DNA from: Rotaria sordida
Lineage: Eukaryota > Rotifera > Eurotatoria > Philodinida > Philodinidae
Length of the DNA: 64,000 bases
Reading direction: 5' to 3'
NCBI GenBank assembly: GCA_905250125.1
Contig: CAJNOL010001000.1
Span: 1-64,000 of the forward strand
Position numbers and translations under genes: made by a program. Position 1 is the stretch's first letter; the number at the start of each line of letters is the position of its first letter. Shown here piece after piece: positions 12,875-24,322 of the stretch. The notes beneath the pieces are model-generated. The model did no database searches and was not told the DNA's origin. It saw only the letters and a program-made list of their open reading frames with translations.

Positions 12875-15800
12875 TGTTTTATTAAAATCAAATACTTTTT
12901 TTTCTAGAAATTATATTCATTTGAAGAACCTATTGACTTTTTTAAATATTTACAGATAGGAAAACTCTTTTATTGTTTTGCAAAGCTCTAGGAGCATTTA
13001 AATTTGTTCAGCATAGTTATAGATTCATATCAATACTTACAATGCATCAAATATCATGTCTTCGTTATTTTACAAAGCAATATGTGAATCTATGATCGTC
13101 ATAGGTTTTTAAAAAAATCATTCTAATCATATGAGTATCAATGGTGAATATGATACAAGCATCTTTGACGTCCCTATCGGTGACGCCTTACGAATATGTG
13201 CAGTTAAGCTAAGGAAACTTCGACGAACATGACTCGAGAATAAAATGGAGAAGTTGTACATCAAACATCCATATTCATATATCTAGATAATATTCTATGA
13301 TTTTTTGAATACGAAGTTTTATTGATTTTATATACAAATAATATCTCGTATTCATTCACTTTCTGAATATTGCTATTTTTGATTATTCGACAAAATACAT
13401 GTATGCTTCAATTTCCAAGTCAAACATACGCAAAATAAGATGATCGATATTAATTCAAGTTCAATATCAGTCTAGACATGTATCAAAGTCGAATCGTTAC
13501 ACTACGTAACGAAGCAGCTGATCAACAGGAAAGACCGTACACTAAGGTTCATTTACATTTTCATATACTTTTTCGATAGTTATATTGAGAAGAAATCCAA
13601 CGACAGGTATATGTCAAGTTTCTGATCGAATGATTCGGATAACTATTATTCTCCCTGTTGAAATAGACAATAAAACGACTGTAGAAAATGCTTCAATTAG
13701 GTACATCTAATTTTTCTGATTGATTCAATTCTCCTAAAGTCGACGATCAATTCACGATAATAAAATGAATTTCCCTTCTCGAAACAAATTCAAACGTACA
13801 GAAAAAAAAAGCATGTAACCTACCGAGTTTTACTTGAATGTTAATGCATCCTCGTGTATTTTCTTCATGTTTTTATTATTATTTATGGAGAATGAATGCA
13901 GCCACGTGTTCGTATAGTAGATTGTGAGTGTTGTTTATTACCTTGAGGAGAGCAGTGAAGTAGTAGAATCGCAATAAAAAAAAACATCGAAGAAGACGCA
14001 CAATGCAAACTTTTTCTGTCTTTTCTTTCGTTTTTTTACCTTATGACAGACAGTAAAGTATATGAGAAGTAGCTTATACACATTCACCAATCAAAAAAAC
14101 GAGACGAAAATAAATATCATGATAGTTTACACAATCACTGTTGTAGATAAAAAGAACTTGAGAAAAAAGTCTCACTAATGCACAGTGTTTATTATCAGTA
14201 ACATTATTAGAGTAAGACGATACATTATTAAACGAATCTTTTTGAATACACACTATATGTGTATACCAGAAGGGAACAAAAAAAAATGATTTCTAGAAAT
14301 AATTAACAGTTCCAGTTTTCTATGTGGTTTTTTAGATTTCATTCTTATCGTTTTCCATCATTAAAATGAAACGTACAGATATGTGGGTTTTACGATGCAA
14401 AACTAGGATATGTCGGAGTCAAAACTATACTATATGTCTTCCAACCATTTTCTATTTATTCAAGAAAATACCGTTGATAATACGAACAAGATCATTTATT
14501 TATAATTCATGTCAAGTGATCTTCGATTAATACACTTGTCTTTCTGACAAGGAGGCAGGATGCAAATTTGTATTCTTATACTTCAACACTTTTTTAGATC
14601 GTGTTTAAAGAAAGACGTTATACTGAGTTTTTTAAGGTTCTAGATTTTGGTACTATTTTCTAAATTTTCTCAAATCTTAGACTTTTCAACTAGAGTTTGA
14701 AAAAGTTTTAAACAGAAAGTAAATAATTCAAAAAAGTTCAAGAAATGACATCGAAATTTAGGGCTCTACAAAATTCAATATGACATTTCTCTTTTTAGAG
14801 ACTATCTTAATCATCGGTACAATTGCTAAACATATTGTCGTCCGTTTCATTATTCGATTCAAGATATGATTTTGTATTGACGGTATTTTTATTATTTATC
14901 TGGATCAATTTTGACTGTGTGAATAAGCATACAAAAATACGGTTTAAATTTTCAATAGATATCATTCATCTGTCTATTGATAATTGTTCAATATTGATAG
15001 ACGAAAAATTTTGATTACATGTTAATTACAGGCAGAGGAATACTTTTGCGATACAAAATTTCGAAAGATTCATTGTGTTTGGCAAGATTGACTTATATGT
15101 AATGCCATTGATAGTTTTTGATGTTGTAGAAAGTGTAAGCAGTTTTAGTTTATGTTACTTTTGATTCTGTAATGTACAAAATGAAATAATACATTTGATT
15201 GACTTGATTGATATACGATTGTAATGAAAATTATTTATGTTTCGGATATTTTTCAAATCATATCGAAATAAAAATTCTACACATTCTCATTTAATTACTG
15301 TCAAAAAATAATAGGAAAACATTTTTTTTTATTGATTATGTTATATGGATGCATTTTTTTATCGATCTGTTCATTCATAGCAATAGATGTTTTAAATTAT
15401 TTAATATTTATTACGATGAAGGATGATATGTTTTGATATTGGTTACCTAAAACTAATAATACTCAATATTAATATTGATGACAATGGTGTCCATCTTAAA
15501 GATTAATATGACTTCAATTAATCTTTTATACAACCTCTTTCATTTCTTCTTGACATAGAAATTGTTTTTTATAATCACTGGAGTATCAATCCATGGTATT
15601 GCTATTGATTATAAAAGATAGACGAGTTAAAGATCTTTAGGATTCGCTTAAGTGAAAAAATGACTTGACTCGCCCATCTCTATTAATTGATTAAAAATTT
15701 TAGAAAAAAAAATTCTTGAATTCTTTCGTTACACTACTGATAATACTACTGCCATTCTTCTAAATAGATTAAAATCTAATGAGTTCTTCTTCTAAGAAGA

Positions 15801-15928
15801 ACTATATAAATAATGAGTCAAAATTAACAAATGAAAATAATAATATCGTAGAGATTGACACCAATATTTTATATTAATAATGGCAATAATAATATTCGTA
15901 ATACATATTAACAAAATTGTGATATTTT
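12875..15928. other. 3-kb intergenic region
   Basis: Lies upstream of the nuclear receptor (12874) and downstream of the F-box gene (15929), both on the minus strand. It is very AT-rich, and no gene, RNA gene or clear repeat element could be supported. The receptor promoter should lie in 12875-13500, but no motif is diagnostic. Confidence 0.5.
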
Positions 15929-17680
15929 TCAACGAAACCATAATTGAAGAAACCCATAAAGGCCTGAAACTCTTGTAATTATAGACGTAGAAGGTAACGA
16001 AGATTTCAATAATTCAATAAATTCGAATTTTTTCGATGAAGATACATTATCGGCATATTTCCATATATCAGATGTACATGTAGTGTACAATACTCGAATA
16101 TTAGTCATTGTATCCACAAGTGCTAATATATCTGCTTCAGATTCAGTAGCAATTCGAAGTATTTCGCATTGAATGCCTAATCGTGAACAACCAAATTTAC
16201 GATAGTTTTGTGTCCTAGAAGATGAATTGGAATCTTGTTGATGACAAATTGTTAGCTGACGCAAGTCAAGCCGTCGGACCGATTTACTCGTATTTTTGAC
16301 TAGAGGTATTAGCGATGAAGGCCATGATGTAATTTCTAATGAGTACAGGCAATGTGCTTCATTAAGTAAGATTTGAAGATCATAATCAGCATTATCATCA
16401 GTCGAACTGACTGATAATGATGTCAAATGATCAAGATTCTTGACAATAGTCCAAAACTGTTTGTCCAATGGAAGATGAATGGACAAATGACGAATGTTGG
16501 AAAAATAAATGTGAGGATGAGTCAAGTCCATGATTAAGGATGGTTCATATATAAGATTTCGAACTTGTTGACATGACCCAAAGTTTTTATCATAGGGACA
16601 GGTCGATTTATACGAAATATTCATTGTATCCATGTTTAATTCTGTAAATATCTGAGGAAAAGTATATAAAAAGACATCACTATAATCACTCTTTAACTTT
16701 CGATGACATCGAACAAACCATTGATGTTCTTCGAGCCAAAATTGACTTCGAAATGAATCAAGAAGTATATCGATTTGTTGTTCATTATTCATCTTTTCAT
16801 AGTATTGAATTTTCATTTTTAACCGAAAAATAGTTAACTTCGGTAAATAGTTAACAATGATGTTTTTCCATTGATGCCCATCCATATTAATAAAATTTGT
16901 TTCAACTATCAAACGATTCAAGTTAGGCATGTTTGTTAGAAGATTGAACATGATATGTCGTGATCTTACGTCACATAACTTCAAAGAAATGATCGATGGA
17001 ACAGATGATACAAGACGTTGATCATCATTAAGATCGTTCAACAGTAAGCAGAGACTTTGAATATAAGGTGTTCGTTCAAATAGCCGATTCAGCTCGTTTA
17101 AATGGCAATAATATTTCTGGATTGAAAGATATTTGAGTAATGGTAGAATCACTGTTGGTATATGAAAATTTCCTTGTATATTCAAACGACAATCAGTAAG
17201 ATGAGGCAAACGCCAAATACTATTGAATAAGTGTATAGCATTCATATGTCCAAATACAGAGTCACATTTAACAATTTTTAGATGACTGAGACGCGGTAGA
17301 TGATGACACTCAATAAGTATCTTGTTCATTGTCTCTTCGGAATGTATCCAACATAATGTCAGTGCTCGTAGATGAATGAATTGTCGTAGAATCATACCAT
17401 GTGAAAAGAAGAGATCTATTTGTTGTGGACTATCATCATCATCATTTGCTAGACGAAGTGAACTAACCTGATCGATAATTACTGGAAGATATTGTTGACA
17501 AAGAATTTTAAAATTATCTCGAGATATAGACCGAAAATCCAGATGATAATCACGAAAATCATGAAATAGAAGATTATTAAAACGAGAATTGAGATCATTA
17601 AAAGAACGTAGAAGTTGAACAGTAGAAAAATATTTAAATAGATCTAATAAGAGTTCGTTTGGTAGCGATTCCAATTTCAT
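15929..17680 (-). CDS. F-box / leucine-rich-repeat-like protein, single exon
   Basis: Uninterrupted 583-residue frame. The first about 45 residues (KLESLPNELLLDLFKYF, then LNSRFNNLLF) are a canonical F-box, which recruits SKP1 of an SCF ubiquitin ligase. The rest is a series of irregular leucine-rich segments (LRALTLCWIH, LSHLKIVKC, HLTDCRLNIQG, LPKLTIFRLKM, NIRHLSIHLPL, HLTSLSVSS, CLYSLEIT, SVRRLDLRQL) of the substrate-binding type. This architecture is characteristic of the very large F-box families of bdelloid rotifers; the substrate is unknown. The start at 17680 places the F-box directly at the N-terminus. The gene is intact with no frameshift. Its low-complexity DDDD stretch near residue 80 is unremarkable. 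Confidence 0.85.
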   Translation of the reverse strand: MKLESLPNELLLDLFKYFSTVQLLRSFNDLNSRFNNLLFHDFRDYHLDFRSISRDNFKILCQQYLPVIIDQVSSLRLANDDDDSPQQIDLFFSHGMILRQFIHLRALTLCWIHSEETMNKILIECHHLPRLSHLKIVKCDSVFGHMNAIHLFNSIWRLPHLTDCRLNIQGNFHIPTVILPLLKYLSIQKYYCHLNELNRLFERTPYIQSLCLLLNDLNDDQRLVSSVPSIISLKLCDVRSRHIMFNLLTNMPNLNRLIVETNFINMDGHQWKNIIVNYLPKLTIFRLKMKIQYYEKMNNEQQIDILLDSFRSQFWLEEHQWFVRCHRKLKSDYSDVFLYTFPQIFTELNMDTMNISYKSTCPYDKNFGSCQQVRNLIYEPSLIMDLTHPHIYFSNIRHLSIHLPLDKQFWTIVKNLDHLTSLSVSSTDDNADYDLQILLNEAHCLYSLEITSWPSSLIPLVKNTSKSVRRLDLRQLTICHQQDSNSSSRTQNYRKFGCSRLGIQCEILRIATESEADILALVDTMTNIRVLYTTCTSDIWKYADNVSSSKKFEFIELLKSSLPSTSIITRVSGLYGFLQLWFR

Positions 17681-18621
17681 TCTTTATTTGTTTTTAATAC
17701 ATGGTAATGGCAACAAAAATTGGTCGAAATGAATTTAAATATAAAAAACAATAACTTGTGTCACACGTTACCTGTACAACGGAAGAAAGAAAAGATCCCA
17801 TAACAGATTTTTCCCACATTATTATGATGAATCACACTTAGCAAACAATTTTTTCTTTATTCCTCACAACGATGACTTGTGGGGAAAAAGAAAATATTAA
17901 CAAAACAAATTTTTTCATAAAAGAAACCCATAATATAGAATAGATGATCAGGCGTTCTCGAAGCCTGCACGTATTTACTAGTGATTAATCGTTAGCTGAA
18001 CCATCTACAAGACATAGTCGAGATAAGTGAGTCCATCAGGTTTATCGTTTCAGTCGGAAATGATAAAAAATGTCCAAACTCTCATGATTTGTTCAGATTT
18101 CGATCGTTTTTATAGGTCATTTTCAATAGTGTCAGAACGTAAAAAAAGGATGGATTTTACTATGTACACAGAGGTGTGCATGTGTTGTGACTTTTCGGGG
18201 GCGCATAGCATCTGTACATCGTGAACCCGATACAAAATACTAGTTATGCGAGTAACTTTTTTTAATTCACGAATGATTGAATTCAAATTTCAAGTATGAC
18301 ATGTGTTACAGATTCGGATGTATAGAAAGGACGTAAAAAGGAAGTACAAAAAAGGGCGTAAAGATTTATTATGGCTTCGGGCATATAGAAACGGATGTAA
18401 ATGGGCGTATAGATTTAGGCGTACGGAAAAGAAAATATCGTAACTAAAGTATGATTTTATTTGAGATCTAGCCGTATTTTGCATATCTCCTAGAAGAGAC
18501 TTGCTACTTTTTTTATCAACATTTTCAAAAAAAAATGATTAAACGAAATATATGAGTTAAGCTAACTCTATTGTACTATGAAACAGATAGTTTACGTTTG
18601 GTGCAAAACTATTATAACATG
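17681..18621. other. Intergenic region with degenerate GGCGTA-type repeats
   Basis: No gene seen. Between about 18305 and 18440 variants of GGACGTA / GGGCGTAAAG / GGGCGTATAGATT recur at irregular spacing, a degenerate short repeat. The remainder is AT-rich promoter or spacer DNA upstream of the F-box gene. Confidence 0.4.
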
Positions 18622-19288
18622 CTACAGTAGGTAAATTCCAGTTTCGTCGAAAAAAATTTTCGCCGAAGATGAATTTCGCCGAAGATAGAGTTCGCCGAAA
18701 ATGAAGTTCGCCGATTCCATTATCGCCGAATGAATTTATCACCGAAAACGAATATAAGTTACAGTTAATCGGTCTTATAAACAACGATTATATTTTAATT
18801 AATTAGCTCATGATACCGAGTCAGATGGCTACCAAATCGTTTACCTTCCAAAAATGAATAGTGTTAAATCAAACTACGACATAAAGTTTTTATGTACAAC
18901 ATCTTTTTTTACTATTCCTTGTTTTCTTTCATTAGTATGACGAAGTCTAAACGATTAATCTACACCAAAGCATAAAGGCTATATCGAAGCCACAAGTCTT
19001 GTTCGTACAGATTAAGACATCTGAAGTTTCTTCTAGTGGCATCTAATTAACCAATGAACAGATTTCATCAGCATGATAACCATCTGAGTTGGTATTATGG
19101 ACTAATTAACTAAAATATAATTATTGTCTATAAGACCGATTAACTGCAACTTATTTGTTTTCGGTGATAAATTCATTCGGCAATAATAGAATTGGCGAAC
19201 TTCATTTTCGGTGAAATTTCTTTTGGTGAAAATTATTTTTCGGCGAAATTTATCTTCGGCGAAGCTGGACTAAATCCTATAGTAGGCA
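18622..19288. mobile_element. Foldback element with TTCGCCGAA arrays
   Basis: Imperfect long inverted repeat: left arm about 18622-18829, right arm about 19079-19288, spacer about 250 bp. Both arms contain five to six copies of a TTCGCCGAA palindromic core every 16-17 bp (left 18641-18760; right, complement, 19158-19268). Inner arm segments such as TCGGTCTTATA...AACAA and its complement at 19122-19140 match well. No transposase is encoded, so this is a non-autonomous foldback or MITE-like element. Confidence 0.75.
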
Positions 19289-19686
19289 GTGTAAACACTA
19301 AAAAATATGTGGGGCGAGCAACGTTTGAAACAAACTACCTTCGAAAAAAAACTGTAGATCGATGTGGATCTGGGCGGAGAGTACAGAAATTCCCACATTC
19401 ACATCCACACTCACACCCTAACAATCATTGAGAAACCATAGGTCATTGGTTCAAAAAGATAACAAGTAGAGAGAGGCAAGTGACCAAGACTAAAAAGTAT
19501 GATTGTAGTACAAAGTTTCGTTTTTTTTTATTAGAAGAGACAATGTCAATAGACTCCGTCTTCGGCACGTGTTCTGCATAAGCTGTTATCGAGTCAGCGT
19601 TCTTTTTGTTTTGTCATTATCGTTAAACGTTTTCAGTATCGCAAAAGCGTTTAGTTTGCATTTTTTATCTGTGTCTTTTCGGCGAA
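19289..19686. other. Nitrilase upstream region
   Basis: Contains a CA-rich telomere-like tract at 19395-19425 (CCCACATTCACATCCACACTC) and, from about 19500, the presumed promoter and 5' UTR of the nitrilase. No TATA box could be fixed with confidence. Confidence 0.4.
19395..19425 (-). repeat. Telomere-like CA-rich tract
   Basis: CCCACATTCACATCCACACTCACACCC-type run, the complement of the GTGTGGG-like tracts elsewhere in the window; it lies between the foldback element and the nitrilase. Confidence 0.45.
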
Positions 19687-20607
19687 ATGTCGAAAATTAC
19701 AGTCGCCGTGTGTCAATGTGCGACCCAAGAATTCGACTTTGACAAAACATTAGCTCACCTTGAAAAATTTAGTCAAGAAGCTGCTTTGAAAGGTGCTCAA
19801 CTTGCCCTTTTTCCTGAAGCTTTCATTGGTGGTTATCCACGATATTCACACTTTGGCTCTGTGATTGGTCATCGTACTGACGAAGGTCGTACAGAATTCC
19901 TCAATTATTATCAAGGCTCAGTATCTCTCACTGATGGAAACGACAAGTCCATTGAGATCCAACGAATCGAAGAAGTTGCTCGCAATCAAAATATCTTCCT
20001 TGTCATTGGTATTATTGAACGGGATGAAGGAACACTGTACTGTACAGTTATCTACATCGATCCTCAACAAGGTCTCGTACATTCACGAAGAAAATTGATG
20101 CCTACAGGTATTGAGCGTCTCATTTGGGGTTTTGGTGATGTCAAAGATGTCAAGCCGGTTCGATTGACAAAAGATATTTCAATGGGAGCCCTCATCTGTT
20201 GGGAGAACTATATGCCTCTTCTACGATATCACATGTATTCACAGCATATTCAAATTTATTTGGCTCCTACTGCAGATGCACGGGATACATGGATGGCCAG
20301 CATGCAACACATCGCTGTTGAAGGACGAACATATGTGTTAAGTGCAAATCAATTTGTCAAGACAAAGAATATGCCAAAAGAACATCCATTGCCCGAAGAA
20401 TTTTCTGATCCCGAAAGTGTGTTGACCAATGGTGGAAGTTTGATTGTCGATCCTTTCGGCAAGATTCTTGCTGGTCCTCTATTTGGTAAAGAAGGTGTTC
20501 TTGTTGCTGAAATTGACACAGATCAATGTATTAAAGGCAAGATGGATCTAGATATTTGTGGACATTATGCGCGTAAAGATGCTTTTACATTCCAAGTAAA
20601 GCAATAA
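19687..20607 (+). CDS. Nitrilase (aliphatic nitrilase / cyanide hydratase class), intronless
   Basis: 306-residue carbon-nitrogen hydrolase. The full catalytic set is visible: Glu44 in FPEAFIGGYP, Lys136 in RRKLMPTG and the nucleophile Cys171 in GALICWENYMPLLR. The surrounding blocks (LAPTADARDTW, VEGRTYVLSANQF, NGGSLIVDPFGKILAGP) are those of true nitrilases, which convert nitriles to carboxylic acids and ammonia in the cytosol, rather than amidases or Nit1/2. The length matches the family. Such nitrilases occur in bacteria, fungi and plants and are rare in animals, so horizontal acquisition is likely; the absence of introns fits. An AATAAA signal lies at 20661-20666, 54 bases after the stop. 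The start codon sits in TTTTCGGCGAAATG, a motif shared with the neighbouring foldback element. Natural substrate not deducible. Confidence 0.95.
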   Translation: MSKITVAVCQCATQEFDFDKTLAHLEKFSQEAALKGAQLALFPEAFIGGYPRYSHFGSVIGHRTDEGRTEFLNYYQGSVSLTDGNDKSIEIQRIEEVARNQNIFLVIGIIERDEGTLYCTVIYIDPQQGLVHSRRKLMPTGIERLIWGFGDVKDVKPVRLTKDISMGALICWENYMPLLRYHMYSQHIQIYLAPTADARDTWMASMQHIAVEGRTYVLSANQFVKTKNMPKEHPLPEEFSDPESVLTNGGSLIVDPFGKILAGPLFGKEGVLVAEIDTDQCIKGKMDLDICGHYARKDAFTFQVKQ

Positions 20608-20660
20608 TCATGATTAAGTGAACTTTCAATGTATTTCAGACTTTTAAATCAAATTCTATT

Positions 20661-20666
20661 AATAAA
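20661..20666 (+). terminator. Likely polyadenylation signal of the nitrilase
   Basis: Canonical AATAAA 54 bases downstream of the nitrilase stop codon. Position and sequence fit; cleavage site not determined. Confidence 0.5.
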
Positions 20667-20997
20667 ACTATTGAAGAGTATGCTAGCGGTAGATCACATA
20701 TTTACTAATTATCCTGGTTAATATTCATTTTGATGAAAAAACAAGAAATGTTTCATCTCCATTAGTATGCATGTCAAGAACATTGAGGCTCTTGGCGATC
20801 ACTAACTTCTAGAGGCATCTGCATGAGTTGATTTATATTATGTAACGATGTGAGTGTGGATGGCTGAAGAGACATCACTTAGCCACGCTTATGTTGGTAA
20901 CGATCCGTGATAGTTTCGAGAGCTTTCTGCATGCTAGTCTTTAGACTTCAAAAAACAATGATAGATATTGTGAAATTTTTCGGTCGTGGTTATAATA

Positions 20998-21430
20998 CAC
21001 ACTAAAATAAAATGTGTCGCATATGACGTACTTTGCGACACAATGTACGCCACATTTTGAAAACATGATTCGAATCTAGTATATAGCGCATGTTTTATTT
21101 GTTTTTGTTTGTGAAAACAAATGATGGAATTTGTTTCAATTTAATTCGATTTAATTATTCCTATTCTGAAAATTCAAGTCGGTCAGATCTTGAGATATGT
21201 CCGTCTCGAGTTGACCCGATCTCGATCAGACCGATTCAAAATAATATACTCTTTCGATTATTGATTGAGATTGGCATGTTCAATCGAGTTGTCTATGTGT
21301 AGTTGTGTGTGCAAAACAAAATGGTGAATGAATGGTGAGGAGATAGAACACGACAAATTCATAATACGACACATTTTCGTAATAGAATCTGCGACACTTT
21401 AACTAGCAACACATTTTATTTTAGCGTGTG
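20998..21430. mobile_element. Short TIR element (MITE-like)
   Basis: Terminal inverted repeats of about 22 bp: left CACACTAAAATAAAATGTG at 20998, right complement CACATTTTATTTTAGCGTGTG ending 21430. A second subterminal TGCGACAC motif is also inverted. No coding capacity inside. The target duplication is uncertain because both flanks contain GTGGTT-like sequence. Confidence 0.65.
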
Positions 21431-22105
21431 GTTCCATCCTTTTTCACTTTAAAAAATATTTACCTATGTTCTACGCGTGCTTGGGATTTCTTATTCGATA
21501 CGATTTTAGGTTGAAAGAGTACCATTTTCAGAAAATCGTATTGTCTCCTTCAAAATAATTTTGATAAAGAACGTATGGCATTCTATTTCACAAAGACAAA
21601 TTTAAGTGAGAACTTTATAAAGAATGTCGTTATAGAGGAAATATTCTATTGAATATTCTTTTACATAGAGTCTAAAACTCAGTATTCAGTAGAATTCTTT
21701 ATATTCAATCAAAGTAGTTCAATGAAGTCGATTGAACCACTTATATTCTATTAATGACTAACTTTATGAAGTCGATCGTCTATTTTAAGAAAGTTAGTGT
21801 TTCTTCATTGGATAAAAGAAATTTTCCAGAACTGGGGACCATTGTAAAGTGCATGTCGGCTCAGGAATGTATCAATATACATGTGACTAATCTTTGTTGA
21901 AAGTTACCAGAAGCAATACGATGAAGTATGTTAGAAGAAAACTCAATTGACTTCTAGCTTTTTCTACATATGCACAATAGAGTCAAAAAAAATTTTTAAA
22001 CTTATGATTCTGGCATCCAGATCGAACCATCGATCATGATGGCCAGCGCAAGAAGGAATGCAGATTCAAAAAAGAACTATTTGAGTGATGTATAGTGAAT
22101 GCAAG
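21431..22105. other. Spacer between two transposon remnants
   Basis: AT-rich DNA. Short local repeats such as GAATATTCT and TGAAGTCGATYG (about 21724 and 21768) are present but no gene or defined element. Confidence 0.35.
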
Positions 22106-22796
22106 TTAATACATTCGAGGCGATGGGTCACACCGATAAGACCCACCATATTTTAACAAGAAACGGAATAGAAAAATACTTTCTTTTCCTTTTTTCTCTG
22201 GCAGGAGATTAGACGTAATGTATCATCTGCTCTGCCTTAAGATTGTTTGAATTATTTATTGTTGCATAGCGTGATATTTCTTGTTGAAACAACCAAGACA
22301 ATAAAATTTGTCACAATCAGAACAGAAGATTTTTATCTTCTTTCCTGCCGTATTACTTGCTTCTCTTGATTGTTGTTGTCTGATTCTCTCGTAGCAGTGA
22401 GCACAGCGTCTTCGGACATCGCGGTCAAATGCTCCCTTTTCTTAGAGCTTGTGATCAGTAATTTTGCACTTCGTTCGACTTGTTGGCAGTTGTCTCAGAC
22501 CAGGTTTTAGATTCTTGAATGGGGCGCCAAGGACTAAAGATCGCACGAATGCGACAGTAAAGAATATAATAAGCTTCTGTTCTGATTGTGACAAATTTTA
22601 TTGTCTTGGTTGTTTCAACAAGAAATATCACGCTATGCAACAATAAATAATTCAAACAATCTTAAGGCAGAGCAGATGATACATTACGTCTAATCTCCTG
22701 CCAGAGAAAAAAGGAAAAGAAAGTATTTTTCTATTCCGTTTCTTGTTAAAATATGGTAGGCCCCAACGGTGTGACATATCGCCTCGAATATGTTAA
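22106..22796. mobile_element. piggyBac-derived foldback element, TTAA-flanked
   Basis: 691 bp bounded by TTAA at 22106-22109 and 22793-22796, the target site of piggyBac transposons. Both ends read inward as an ATTCGAGGCGAT-type terminal repeat. Arms of about 225 bp (22110-22334 and 22570-22792) are nearly identical inverted copies of the 3' end of a piggyBac transposase gene: each encodes FCSDCDKFYCLGCF...KKYHAMQQ then a stop, the Cys-rich C-terminal finger. Only the left (minus-strand) copy keeps the preceding RRCAHCYERIR Cys pair, before a stop further upstream. The catalytic domain is absent, so the element is non-autonomous. Sister copies with full transposase would be expected elsewhere in the genome. 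Confidence 0.85.
22263..22424 (-). pseudogene. piggyBac transposase C-terminal fragment (left arm)
   Basis: Open minus-strand stretch of about 50 codons: VRRRCAHCYERIR, a Ser/Gly/Lys-rich linker, then CSDCDKFYCLGCF...YHAMQQ and stop. The CxxC...CxxC...CxxC spacing is the C-terminal zinc-finger-like domain of piggyBac transposases that binds the transposon ends. The N-terminal and DDD catalytic parts are missing; a stop codon lies about 12 codons upstream. The same final 22 codons recur inverted in the right arm (22578-22646). Confidence 0.75.
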
Positions 22797-24188
22797 TGAC
22801 AGAATATATTTCAGTCAGTTGACATGAAACAAGTTTGGCTATCGATGCTCGAGAGTGGTAGAAATAGTGAAAAAGCATAACTTTTGGTAACTCGGATATA
22901 AAAATTAGTGGGCAATCGCTTTAAATCTCAATAGGTTGACGATATTTAAGCTATTTCAACATCGAATGTATACGATAATGTTCCGTTGAGACGAATCAGT
23001 TTGGTTCTGTTCTGCAGAATACGACATGTACCATGATGATTATATATTACTTTGAATAGTTTCTTGTCATTATTAGCATTATTAATGACAAACCGGTTTT
23101 CATAAATACAAGAACGAAATTTAATGTTAAATGTACAGTCGTTTATGTTGATGTTAGCTGAGTTTTTGCCGTCGATGGATAGATGTTCTATGATTGAATG
23201 GTAAATCAAATCAAGCATATGATTAAATAACGATCATCGATGTGAACATTGTGAAGTTGGTAATATTTGGTTTTTCTCGATATATTGTTTCTTTCATTGT
23301 GACTATTAGACATAAGCATAGATGGATGTTCTTAGTAACAAACAAGTCTGTAATAGTCTTTTCTGACAGATGTCATGCCATTCTAATGTTCAAATATATA
23401 CTTTTGACTAGTTCTTCAAATTTCAGTCAAGTATGCTTTATTATTCAAAAGTGAAAGTTTTGGTATAACTAAATGTTCGACAATAGGTTATAGCGGAGTA
23501 AGTGATGTTTGAAAATCTGCTCTCATTACGTTCTTTAGAAACGAAAACTGAATAGCCTCGAGTCAAAATATACACAGATCAATCATGATTCGTCAGTGGT
23601 ATCTTTATCCTATTCAATGACTACACCATTCTCGATCTTTAGTCAACATTCAGTTGAAAATGTCTGATCGGTCTTTACATTTAGCTTCTATGATCATTCT
23701 TTATATGAGGAAAAAAAATAACCAATACTTTTCTTTTCTCCAACGGTTGTTTTCAAAATTGATACCGACTAAATTCAGCATCCGTAAGAATCAAGTAATG
23801 CTTTCTTGAAATATTTGAATAGTGACGAAGACAGTCTAAAAGAACTAAATTGTGTGTTTCGAGAATCCGAAAGCTGGAAAACCTTAATAGAGTGGAACTG
23901 AATCGAATAGCCGATGTTCCAATTCTTTTCATTCTATGCAACGTACGTACAAAAATAGTCAACCGACCAATGTGCATATTCAAGGTTTAATAAATTGTAT
24001 ACATGACAGAATCTTCAAAAAGCGCTGTCTCCCATTACCGTTGCTAGGAGTTCTTCGATCGACTTGCCTTTTGCTTAATTCAACTAATAAAACGATCATT
24101 ACTACCCGTGGAAAACATCGTGGTGAACAACTCACATAGGTATCCTAGACTACTCCTCCAAACAGATTCAAATGAAAATTTTTCTTTC
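22797..24188. other. Intergenic region without supported genes
   Basis: A 90-codon minus-strand frame at 22946-23218 is open but has no recognisable motif; a frame of this length is not unexpected by chance in so AT-rich a sequence given the search space. Nothing else was recognised. Confidence 0.35.
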
Positions 24189-24322
24189 CTCGCGTCAAGC
24201 AATATATTCTTTCTCTCGCGTCAAGCAATATATTCTTTCTCTCGCGTCAAGCAATATTTTTTTTTCTCGCGTCAAGCGATACATTTTTTTTCTCTCCTCA
24301 AACAATACATTTTTTTTCTCTT
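24189..24322. repeat. 26-27-bp tandem repeat, about five copies
   Basis: Unit CTCGCGTCAAGCAATATATT plus CTTTCT. Copies begin near 24189, 24214, 24240, 24267 and 24294; the last two diverge (GCGATACA; CTCCTCAAACAATAC) and gain T-runs. The CTCGCGTCAAG core is conserved in the first four. Confidence 0.85.

Noticed and set aside
22946..23218. 90-codon minus-strand open frame
   Set aside because: No motif, start context or neighbouring exon; frames of this length can occur by chance in this AT-rich sequence.
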